The position numbers and the translations under genes are program-made. A DNA stretch of 14,067 nt, from positions 1 to 14,067 of the forward strand of contig JASFHK010000021.1 of NCBI GenBank assembly GCA_050123275.1, written 5' to 3'. This stretch comes from E44-bin88 sp050123275 (GTDB lineage Bacteria; Chloroflexota; Dehalococcoidia; Dehalococcoidales; BS750m-G39). Positions 1 to 6,005 of this stretch are shown in pieces (the stretch's first letter is position 1; each line of letters starts with the position of its first letter). Below the pieces are notes generated by a model. It did not search any database and was not told the DNA's origin. It saw only the letters and a program-made list of their open reading frames with translations.

Positions 1-2
1 TT

Positions 3-1097
3 ACCCTGGACTACTCGGCCTTTAACTGCCCCATCTTCAACAGATTCCGCTTCAAGAGCGCCGCGCCCGGCGGCCTGCTCTGGCTCATCCAGGCCTGGCA
101 AAAAGGCGAAATCGAGTGGTCGGAGTCGCTGGGCAAACTAATCTCCGCCTGCACCAACTGCAACAACTGCGCGCGCAGTTGCAAGTTCCCCTTCGGCGAG
201 GATATCGTCAACATGATTGACGCCGCCCGGGAGGAGATGGTGGCCGACGGGCTGGTCATGCCCCGCGTGGCGCGCTTCTTCCAGAACATCGAGGCCTACG
301 GCAACCCCTACCGGGAACTGAGGGAGAGCCGGGGGCTCTGGGCCGAAGGTTCGGGAATCGAGCCTTACCGCGGCCAGGAATACCTGCTCTATGTCGGCTG
401 CGTCGGCTCCTTCGACGAAAAGGGGCAGCGGGCGGCCAAGGCGCTCGGCGAGTTACTGCTCAAAGCGGGCGTCTCCTTCGGCATCCTGGGCGCCGCCGAG
501 GCGTGCGACGGCAACGAGGTCAAACTTTTGGGCGAGAGCCGCCTCTTCGAGATTTTAAGGGACAAAAACGTGGAAACCTTCCAAAAAGCCGGCGTCAAGA
601 AGATTATCGCCCTCTCCCCCCACAGCTACAACGCCTTCAAGAACCACTATCCCCAAGGCTTCGAGGTCGAGCACTATACCAGCGTCCTCGCCAATCTCAT
701 CGAAAACGGCAAGCTGGAGCCTGAGGTGAAGCGGGATATCAGAGTTACCTACCACGACCCCTGCTTTTTAGGCAGGCACGCCGGCGAGTACGAGGCGCCG
801 CGCCGCATCCTGAAAGCCGTCCCCGGCCTTGAGCTGATGGAGATGGAGCGCAACCGCGAAAACGCCTTCTGCTGCGGCGGCGGCAGCGGCAACTTCCACA
901 CCGACTTCTTCGGCGGCGGCGAAAACAGCCCCGCCCGCCTCCGCGTCCGCGAAGCCGCCGAAACCGGCGCCGACGTGCTGGCGGTGGCCTGCCCGGCCTG
1001 CGCCGTCATGCTGGGCGAGGCGGTCAAGGACGAGGGGCTGGCCGAAAAAATGGCCGTCAGAGACGTCGCCGAAGTCCTAAGCGAATCGGCGCTTTAG
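3..1097 (+). CDS. HdrD/GlpC-like Fe-S oxidoreductase subunit with CCG domains (5' end outside window)
   Basis: The frame is open from position 3 with no start, so this is the last 364 residues of a longer protein; the ATG at 213 is internal. Near the edge is a lone Cys-Pro (bases 27-32), probably the end of a first 4Fe-4S motif. A second motif, CxxCxxCxxxC, spans visible residues 50-60. Two cysteine-rich CCG domains follow, as in HdrD, GlpC and LldE. The C-terminal domain is complete (HDPC, then FCCGGG, then CPAC near the end). In the N-terminal one the expected CCG is CDG (bases 504-512) and the expected CPHC is SPHS (bases 615-626), so its cluster site looks lost. Such proteins pass electrons between flavoproteins and quinones, disulfides or other Fe-S partners in the cytoplasm; the partner here would lie upstream. 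Family assignment is firm, substrate unknown. Confidence 0.88.
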   Translation, partial: TLDYSAFNCPIFNRFRFKSAAPGGLLWLIQAWQKGEIEWSESLGKLISACTNCNNCARSCKFPFGEDIVNMIDAAREEMVADGLVMPRVARFFQNIEAYGNPYRELRESRGLWAEGSGIEPYRGQEYLLYVGCVGSFDEKGQRAAKALGELLLKAGVSFGILGAAEACDGNEVKLLGESRLFEILRDKNVETFQKAGVKKIIALSPHSYNAFKNHYPQGFEVEHYTSVLANLIENGKLEPEVKRDIRVTYHDPCFLGRHAGEYEAPRRILKAVPGLELMEMERNRENAFCCGGGSGNFHTDFFGGGENSPARLRVREAAETGADVLAVACPACAVMLGEAVKDEGLAEKMAVRDVAEVLSESAL

Positions 1098-1852
1098 GCA
1101 CCACCGAACTCGCGGGCCAGGTCGGCGAAGAGCTTGCCCCGCCGCGCCAGAAACTCCTCACGCGTCTTGTCCTTATAGGAAGGCAGCTCCCACTCCATTT
1201 TGGCCAGGTTCTGCGCCATCCCGGCCATCATGCCTTGCGGCAAAGAAAAGAGCAACCGCCCCGCCGGATATACCCGCCGCGCTTTCAGACCGAAGGTAAT
1301 TCCGGTGGTGACGTAGTTCACCTTACCGCTGAGGTGGGGGTAGGCGAACATCCAGGTGCAGGCGCCGACGGAGCTTACCTGGCTTTGCCAGAGCTCCCCG
1401 GAAACGTAGCTCATCGCCCGCAGCAGTATTTCCGCCTGGTTGGCGTCGGCCAGCACGAAGAGCAGGTCTGGTTCGAAAACGAGACTGTCCATAGGGGCGA
1501 AGGCGACGCAGTTTATCAACCCCGGCTCCATCTTGGGCGATTGGGCAATCAGCTTTTCGTTGGCTTCGGGGTTTTCGAAGATGCCGTACCTGACCCCCAG
1601 CTCCCCGCCCCCCGGCATCGGCCTGGGCTCGACCATGCCCAGCACCATGGCCCCGGCACAGTCCTCGTTTTCCCTGGCGGCGTAGAAGGAGGCGCCCGTC
1701 TCCTGGGCGTGGTTAACCATCTCGCAGAGAGCCATGCTCCCCTGCATTTGTTGCATTCCACCGGGGGGCTCGGGTAAAAATTTAACGCCCACGGGCGGGC
1801 GCTCGAAATTGAATCTCCGGTAAACGGACAGGTCGGTCTTAAGAGGTTTCAT
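1094..1852 (-). CDS. DUF169 family protein
   Basis: A 252-residue protein whose opening (VYRRFNFERPPVGVKF) and Cys-containing segments resemble the DUF169 family (COG2043), which is widespread in anaerobes and has no agreed function. Cysteines lie at about 43, 65, 115 and 165; those at 43 and 65 are in the motifs LCEMV and EDCAGA and could bind metal or a cofactor. No signal peptide or clear membrane segment is visible. The start at 1852 is chosen over an in-frame ATG at 1882 because AAAGGAG lies 8 bases upstream (1861-1867) and a candidate promoter ends just beyond it. Its TAA stop overlaps the stop of the convergent Fe-S gene by 4 bases. It is divergent from the PAC2 gene. Function unknown. 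Confidence 0.85.
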   Translation of the reverse strand: MKPLKTDLSVYRRFNFERPPVGVKFLPEPPGGMQQMQGSMALCEMVNHAQETGASFYAARENEDCAGAMVLGMVEPRPMPGGGELGVRYGIFENPEANEKLIAQSPKMEPGLINCVAFAPMDSLVFEPDLLFVLADANQAEILLRAMSYVSGELWQSQVSSVGACTWMFAYPHLSGKVNYVTTGITFGLKARRVYPAGRLLFSLPQGMMAGMAQNLAKMEWELPSYKDKTREEFLARRGKLFADLAREFGGA

Positions 1853-1860
1853 CTTAAAAA

Positions 1861-1867
1861 CTCCTTT
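1861..1867 (-). promoter_or_regulatory. Ribosome binding site of the DUF169 gene
   Basis: On the minus strand this reads AAAGGAG, 8 bases before the ATG at 1852. It decides that start against the in-frame ATG 30 bases upstream. Confidence 0.75.
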
Positions 1868-1884
1868 GCCGTCGTTCCACACCT

Positions 1885-1913
1885 ACTCTAGTATCGGCAA
1901 CAGCGCTTGTCAA
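1885..1913 (-). promoter_or_regulatory. Candidate sigma-70-type promoter of the DUF169 gene
   Basis: On the minus strand a perfect TTGACA (1908-1913) is followed after 17 bases by TAGAGT (1885-1890, 4 of 6 matches to TATAAT). Transcription would begin near 1878, leaving a leader of about 25 bases that contains the ribosome binding site. Confidence 0.5.
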
Positions 1914-1922
1914 CGGGGTATT

Positions 1923-1951
1923 TTCACCCTCCCGCGCCGAGATGTTATAAT
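1923..1951 (+). promoter_or_regulatory. Promoter of the PAC2 gene, predicted leaderless start
   Basis: TTCACC (1923-1928, 4 of 6 matches) and a perfect TATAAT (1946-1951) are separated by 17 bases. The expected transcription start is at about 1957-1959, which coincides with the ATG at 1959 (a GTG sits at 1956). No Shine-Dalgarno sequence precedes the ATG, so the mRNA is probably leaderless. Confidence 0.6.
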
Positions 1952-1958
1952 TACAGTG

Positions 1959-2999
1959 ATGAAGCAGCCCGACCCGAAACTGCTCAAAATTCACTTCGAC
2001 CCCTCGCTCAAGGAGCCTTATTTGATAGCGGCGGGGCCCGGCACGGCCAACGTGGGACTGCGGGTGGCCAGCTACCTTCAGGAAAAGCTGGGCGCGGAGC
2101 TTTTCGCCGAGATTGAGCCCGGTGACTTCTTCACCCCTCCCTACAGCTTCAACTTCCGCGACGGCGTCATCGAAACCGCCCCCCTCGAAGAGACGGAGCC
2201 CAAGCCACGCAACCGCTTTTACTACTGGAAGTCGGGCCAAGACCACGACATCATTTTCTTCACCGGCAACACCCACCCCCTCCCCGGCAAGGTGCCCGAG
2301 CTGGCCGGCTACGTGCTCGATATCGCCAAGGGCCTCGATATGAGAAGGCTGTATATGCCCGGCGCCTTCCTCACCGACATCCACCACCTCACCGAGCCCA
2401 CCCTCTACGGCTCGTCCACCAGCCCGGAGCTAAGGGAATACCTCCACCAGCAGCAAATCGCTGACGTCCCCTCGATGAACATCGCCAACAACCTGAACGC
2501 CTGGCTGCTGGGCATGGCCAAGAGCAAGGGCGTCGACGCCGTGGGCATTATCAGTGAGATACCCGCCTACAAGCCCGAGGAAAGGAACATCCGCGCCTGC
2601 CGGGCGCTGGTGAGGGCCTTGCTGCGCATGCTCGATATCGAAGCCCCCGACATTGCCGATTTGGACGTTTTACTCGATGAGGAAGACAAGCGTACCGAGG
2701 CCCAGCTCGACGAGCTGCGGCAATCGGCCAACGAACGGGCCGTCGATTTCCTCAACTATCTGGACAGGCTCGCCGAGCGCGAGCAGGAGATGGCCCAGGA
2801 GCGCGGCATTTTGCCCTCGGCTATCGCGCTGCCCGAATCGCTCAAGTTCATCGAGACGCTCTACGAAAAAGCCCGCCAAGACCCCAAAATAGTGCCGGAG
2901 TTGAGGCAAGCGGTGCAGCAGCTGGAAAGCTCGGACCGCCTTTTAATCATGCGCAAATACGGCGAAGAGATAATGAGCCTGTTGGGTTATCAGGTTTGA
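1959..2999 (+). CDS. PAC2 (proteasome assembly chaperone) family protein
   Basis: A 346-residue soluble protein. Residues about 20-230 look like a PAC2 domain: YLIAAGPGTANVGLR near the start, the hydrophobic strand HDIIFFTGN at about 96-104, the glycine/acid stretch MPGAFLTDIHH at 133-143, and VDAVGIISEIPAY at 192-204. The remainder (about 231-346) is charged and helical, with coiled-coil character at 240-285. Archaeal and actinobacterial PAC2 proteins are related to proteasome assembly chaperones, but many bacterial members occur without a proteasome, so the role here is open. The start at 1959 is chosen because a TATAAT box sits 7 bases upstream; the longer frame from 1866 would run through the promoter. 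DUF3795 follows after 22 bases, possibly cotranscribed. Confidence 0.83.
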   Translation: MKQPDPKLLKIHFDPSLKEPYLIAAGPGTANVGLRVASYLQEKLGAELFAEIEPGDFFTPPYSFNFRDGVIETAPLEETEPKPRNRFYYWKSGQDHDIIFFTGNTHPLPGKVPELAGYVLDIAKGLDMRRLYMPGAFLTDIHHLTEPTLYGSSTSPELREYLHQQQIADVPSMNIANNLNAWLLGMAKSKGVDAVGIISEIPAYKPEERNIRACRALVRALLRMLDIEAPDIADLDVLLDEEDKRTEAQLDELRQSANERAVDFLNYLDRLAEREQEMAQERGILPSAIALPESLKFIETLYEKARQDPKIVPELRQAVQQLESSDRLLIMRKYGEEIMSLLGYQV

Positions 3000-3021
3000 G
3001 GACACCAAAGGTTCTGTTGCC

Positions 3022-3369
3022 ATGTCGCTAAGAGAAATCGGGTGTTGCGGCGCGTATTGTAAGACCTGTCTTACCTCTACTACAGGGGGTAACTGCTCCG
3101 GCTGCAAACTGGGATACGAAAACGGGGCAAGGGATATAAACAAGGCCATATGTAAGATCAAGGTTTGCTGCTTCAGAGATAGAGGGCTTGAAACATGCGC
3201 CGACTGCCCCGATTATACCCATTGCGCCATAATCCAGGGTTTCTATAACAAAAACGGGTATAAATACCAGAAATACAGGCTGTCGGTCGAATTTATAAAA
3301 GAAAAGGGATACGCTAAATTCTTGGAAATCGCCGACAGCTGGACGGGGCCTTACGGCCGACTTAACTGA
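3022..3369 (+). CDS. DUF3795 cysteine-rich protein
   Basis: A 115-residue protein with 12 cysteines (8, 9, 13, 16, 25, 28, 44, 49, 50, 59, 62, 68) in the DUF3795 arrangement: CCGAYCKTC, then CSGC, then KVCC, then CADCPDYTHC. The spacing suggests bound zinc or an Fe-S centre, but the family has no established function. The C-terminal 40 residues are basic and aromatic. A weak AAAGG lies 10 bases before the ATG. It starts 22 bases after the PAC2 gene on the same strand. Its codons (AAA, ATA, TAT, AAC-rich) make it visibly more AT-rich than the PAC2 gene, which suggests a separate history. It converges on the ABC permease gene, whose stop lies 15 bases beyond. Confidence 0.83.
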   Translation: MSLREIGCCGAYCKTCLTSTTGGNCSGCKLGYENGARDINKAICKIKVCCFRDRGLETCADCPDYTHCAIIQGFYNKNGYKYQKYRLSVEFIKEKGYAKFLEIADSWTGPYGRLN

Positions 3370-3384
3370 ATCCCCCGGTAAAGG

Positions 3385-4602
3385 CTAGCCGTTCCTGAGG
3401 CTGCGTATAATCTCTCCCCAGCTCGGCCTTCTCCCGTACATGAGCAGGTAAACCCGGAAGGCCCGGATAGCCAGGAACATGACCAGAAAGACGGATAGCG
3501 CCAGCACGGCGATACTGACCCCCAGCTCCCAGGCGGCGACACCGGTTACACCCAGCCGGAGCATGACGGCAATAGGCGCCGTTATCGGGAAAATAGACAG
3601 CACCGCCCAGAGCGGGTTGTCGGGAAAGATAAACAGTATGGATGAGAACCAGAGGGGCACGAAGAGGAGCAGCGTAAACATCGGAATCAGCTGCTGTCCC
3701 TCACGGGCGCTGGGGCTGATGGCGCCGACGCCCGCCGAGAGGGAGGCGAACAGGGCGTAGCCCAGAATAAAATAGACTATCCCCAGAAGAATAAAGTTGC
3801 CCGGCAGTTGTATCGTGCTGAAAAAGCCGCCGAAGGTGGACGAGGCCAGGTTTAAGAGCAACGGCATCGAGGCCAACCAGACGACCACCTGTACCATACC
3901 GGCCACACCCAGCCCCAAAACCTTACCCACCAGCAGCTGGCGGGTGGAAACGGATGAGAGCAACACCTCGATAAGGCGGCTTTCTTTCTCATCGCCTAAC
4001 CCCTGCACCAGGTAGACGCAGGAGAACTGGAGGGAAAGGGCCAGCAGCAGGCTAAAGATGCCGGGGATGATAAGGTTCCCGAATCCGCCCTGCTCGGTAG
4101 CCACCTCACCCGTTTCGGTAAGCCGGGTGGTGACCAGACCCAGCGGTCTTTCCACCAGCTCTATGGTATCGGGGGAGACCGCCCCCGCCAAAAGATTGCT
4201 GGTGAGGAAATTCTTAATGGCGGTGCTGACGTTAGCCGGCGTCTCCAGCTCCCGGTTCAGGGTAAAGCGGGTAATCACCCCGTTGGTGGTATATTCCTCG
4301 GGAACGACGAAATACTCGGCGACATCACCGCTAATCAGGGCGGAGGTGGCGTCATCTTGCGTATCGAAGCTAACCAGCTCTATATTCGCCTGAGTGGTAT
4401 ACTCATCGAAGCCGCCGATTTCATCGACATAGCCGATGGTGGTTGTCTCCACCAGCGTCGGACCGGCACTGGTTGATACCAGAGAGAAAATACCTATACC
4501 CAAGAGACCTAAGACCGGCACGATGAGGGTCATAATGATAAACCCTTTCCGCTTTATAGCGTTAAGGAACTCGTGCCGGAATATCAAATACGTCTTGTTC
4601 AT
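3385..4602 (-). CDS. ABC-2 type exporter permease (NatB-like)
   Basis: A 405-residue membrane protein with the ABC2_membrane_3 layout. One N-terminal membrane segment (about 21-43) is followed by a large polar extracytoplasmic domain (44-172) and then about six hydrophobic segments (near 176-200, 226-253, 269-293, 305-326, 330-350, 358-380). The cytoplasmic motif after the second segment, GDEKESRLIEVLLSS (about 203-217) leading into GKVLG, is typical of NatB/YhaP permeases. It pairs with the ATPase encoded immediately upstream: the ATPase TGA and this ATG overlap as ATGA (4599-4602), so translation is probably coupled. A GGAGG-type site and a closer AGGA precede the start. Relatives export sodium, drugs or peptides; the substrate cannot be read from sequence. 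Confidence 0.9.
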   Translation of the reverse strand: MNKTYLIFRHEFLNAIKRKGFIIMTLIVPVLGLLGIGIFSLVSTSAGPTLVETTTIGYVDEIGGFDEYTTQANIELVSFDTQDDATSALISGDVAEYFVVPEEYTTNGVITRFTLNRELETPANVSTAIKNFLTSNLLAGAVSPDTIELVERPLGLVTTRLTETGEVATEQGGFGNLIIPGIFSLLLALSLQFSCVYLVQGLGDEKESRLIEVLLSSVSTRQLLVGKVLGLGVAGMVQVVVWLASMPLLLNLASSTFGGFFSTIQLPGNFILLGIVYFILGYALFASLSAGVGAISPSAREGQQLIPMFTLLLFVPLWFSSILFIFPDNPLWAVLSIFPITAPIAVMLRLGVTGVAAWELGVSIAVLALSVFLVMFLAIRAFRVYLLMYGRRPSWGEIIRSLRNG

Positions 4603-5492
4603 GATTTCCTGCCCACCTCCTTCAGGAATATCTCGTTAAGTGAAGGGGTGGCTACTTCAAAGCGGTTGATGACCACACCGCGGCTCATCAAATGCGTCAG
4701 AACCTGCTGGGGGGTTGTTTTGCCGTCCAGCATCAGCTCAATATAGCCCTTGTGCTGGCGCTTATCGGTAACCCCCGGTATTTCCCCCAGCTCGCCTTTA
4801 GAATCAAGCAGAACCGAATTGCCCCGGTATTTTGCCTTGATTTCAGTCAGGTTCCCGTAAAGGACGGCCCGTCCGTTATTGACCATCAAAATGCGGTCGC
4901 AGAGTGCCTCTACCTGGCTCATCTGGTGGGTGCTGAAGATTACGGCCTTACCCTGATTCCTCAGGTCGAGGGCCATTTCTTTAAGCAGCTCGGTATTGAC
5001 CGGGTCGAGGCCGGCGAAGGGCTCGTCCAGGACAACCAGCTGGGGGTCGTGGATGATGGTGACGATAAACTGGATAATCTGGCTCATACCCCGGCTCAGT
5101 GCCTCAATCTTCTTACCTTTGGTGGCCGACATACCCGTTCTTTCGAGCAGTTCGTCGGCTTTCCCGGCCGCCGATTGCTTGTCCATCCCTTTCAGCGAGG
5201 CAAAGTAAACGATAGATTCGAGGACGCTCAGCTTCTTGTACAGCCCTCTTTCCTCGGGCAGGTAGCCGAGTTTATTCTTGGTAGCTTCGCCCAACTTCTC
5301 GCCGAAGATGGTCACCTCGCCCGAATCCGGCTTGATGATGTCCATCATCATCCGGATGGTGGTCGTCTTGCCGGCGCCGTTGGGGCCAATCAGGCCGAAT
5401 AGCTCGCCCTGAGCCAACGAGAAAGACAGGTCGTTAACGGCGACCTTATCGGTAAAAGCCTTGACGACGTGGCTGACTTCAACGGCTTGCAT
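4599..5492 (-). CDS. ABC exporter ATP-binding protein (NatA-like)
   Basis: A 297-residue nucleotide-binding subunit. Visible motifs are Walker A GPNGAGKT (36-43), a Q-loop region reading YLPEERGLY (78-85), signature LSRGMSQ (132-138, in place of LSGGQ, a variant normal for NatA/YhaQ-type ATPases), Walker B LVVLDE (152-157), D-loop AGLD and switch histidine 189 in STHQ. The last ~80 residues match the accessory domain common in these exporters, ending in the conserved TPSLNEIFL. The start at 5492 is preferred to an in-frame ATG at 5519 because AAGGAG lies 8 bases upstream (5501-5506) and the upstream ATG falls inside the -10 box. First gene of a two-gene exporter operon with the overlapping permease. 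Confidence 0.92.
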   Translation of the reverse strand: MQAVEVSHVVKAFTDKVAVNDLSFSLAQGELFGLIGPNGAGKTTTIRMMMDIIKPDSGEVTIFGEKLGEATKNKLGYLPEERGLYKKLSVLESIVYFASLKGMDKQSAAGKADELLERTGMSATKGKKIEALSRGMSQIIQFIVTIIHDPQLVVLDEPFAGLDPVNTELLKEMALDLRNQGKAVIFSTHQMSQVEALCDRILMVNNGRAVLYGNLTEIKAKYRGNSVLLDSKGELGEIPGVTDKRQHKGYIELMLDGKTTPQQVLTHLMSRGVVINRFEVATPSLNEIFLKEVGRKS

Positions 5493-5517
5493 ATAAGCAG
5501 CTCCTTCTGAGGTTGGC

Positions 5518-5526
5518 ATTATAACA
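5518..5526 (-). promoter_or_regulatory. Extended -10 promoter of the ABC exporter operon
   Basis: The minus strand reads TGTTATAAT: a perfect -10 (5518-5523) with a TG extension, which can replace a -35 box, and no good -35 is found at 16-18 bases. The start would fall near 5511, giving a leader of about 19 bases that holds AAGGAG at 5501-5506. Confidence 0.55.
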
Positions 5527-5555
5527 TATCGGCGAAGCGTTTAACGACATCTACG

Positions 5556-5840
5556 CTATTTGCCGGCTCTTTTCTTTTTCCGTGGCGGTCTCGTTTCACC
5601 GGCGGTCGCGTGCTCCACTAAACCCCTCAGGATTTCCGAGTTCTTCAGCGATTTCGAGAGCAGCGACACGGTAGTGACGGCAATACCCTGTTCCAGGTCA
5701 CCGAGGACGAGGAGTTTGTCACCGGTACAGATGCCGAAGTCCTTACGGGCGTCTGAGGGAATAACAATCTGGCCGCGCTCGCTGACGGTAACGGAGCCGT
5801 AGAACCTCTTTCCGGGCGGGTTAGTCTGTTCACCTTTCAT
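5556..5840 (-). CDS. SpoVT/AbrB-like transcriptional regulator
   Basis: A 94-residue protein. Residues about 14-50 form a typical swapped-hairpin AbrB DNA-binding domain: YGSVTVSERGQIVIPSDARK followed by GDKLLVLGD. The part after 55 is a short helical segment and the tail is very basic (RPPRKKKRAGK), which could strengthen DNA contacts. Members bind DNA as dimers or tetramers and act as transition-state regulators or antitoxins; no toxin gene is adjacent, so an ordinary transcription factor is more likely. It sits 63 bases upstream of the ABC exporter operon on the same strand and could regulate it. A strong promoter and a palindrome over the predicted transcription start suggest autoregulation. 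Only a weak GGTGA precedes the ATG. Confidence 0.88.
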   Translation of the reverse strand: MKGEQTNPPGKRFYGSVTVSERGQIVIPSDARKDFGICTGDKLLVLGDLEQGIAVTTVSLLSKSLKNSEILRGLVEHATAGETRPPRKKKRAGK

Positions 5841-5850
5841 GTCTCACCGT

Positions 5851-5876
5851 CTTGTATATCTTACTTACAAGATATA
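5851..5876. promoter_or_regulatory. Candidate operator: interleaved palindromes at the abrB-like transcription start
   Basis: Perfect 8-bp arms TATATCTT (5855-5862) and AAGATATA (5869-5876) flank a 6-base centre. A second inverted repeat, CTTGTA (5851-5856) and TACAAG (5866-5871), is interleaved. Both lie across the predicted transcription start just downstream of the -10 box, where a bound repressor would block initiation. Confidence 0.55.
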
Positions 5877-5904
5877 TTTTATTATCAGTCCGGCACGTTG
5901 TCAA
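5876..5904 (-). promoter_or_regulatory. Sigma-70-type promoter of the abrB-like gene
   Basis: On the minus strand a perfect TTGACA (5899-5904) is followed after exactly 17 bases by TAAAAT (5876-5881, 5 of 6). The predicted start is near 5869, about 29 bases before the ATG. Confidence 0.72.
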
Positions 5905-5912
5905 GCCCGCCC

Positions 5913-5930
5913 ACGCCCATATTCGGGCGT
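5913..5930. repeat. Inverted repeat upstream of the abrB-like promoter
   Basis: ACGCCC and GGGCGT with a 6-base centre, ending 8 bp upstream of the -35 box. It is also downstream of the histidine kinase gene, but has no T-run, so a regulatory site is as likely as a terminator. Low certainty. Confidence 0.3.
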
Positions 5931-6005
5931 ATTCAACGGGGAAACAGTCCGGTTGAAAAGAGGGGGATCGCTTCAAAGGCAATAAGATGAGAGGAGAGGC
6001 TCCGC

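Noticed and set aside
132..138. LSRGM in the exporter ATPase (protein positions) as a broken ABC signature
   Set aside because: NatA/YhaQ-type ATPases usually have LS(K/R)G variants here, so the protein is expected to be active.
1094..1097. Overlap of convergent stop codons as a possible sign of frameshift or truncation
   Set aside because: Both proteins end naturally for their families, and short convergent overlaps are common in compact genomes.
1235..1777. 180-codon open frame on the + strand opposite DUF169
   Set aside because: No family signal; the minus-strand frame has the ribosome binding site, promoter and family sequence.
1854..2387. 177-codon open frame on the - strand opposite the start of the PAC2 gene
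   Set aside because: It would overlap the PAC2 coding region and the divergent promoters; no domain seen.
4692..5402. 236-codon open frame on the + strand opposite the ABC ATPase gene
   Set aside because: Antisense shadow of a gene with all ABC ATPase motifs; no recognisable domain.
5556..5840. AbrB-like protein as the antitoxin of a toxin-antitoxin pair
   Set aside because: No small toxin-like gene (MazF, PIN or similar) lies next to it on either side.
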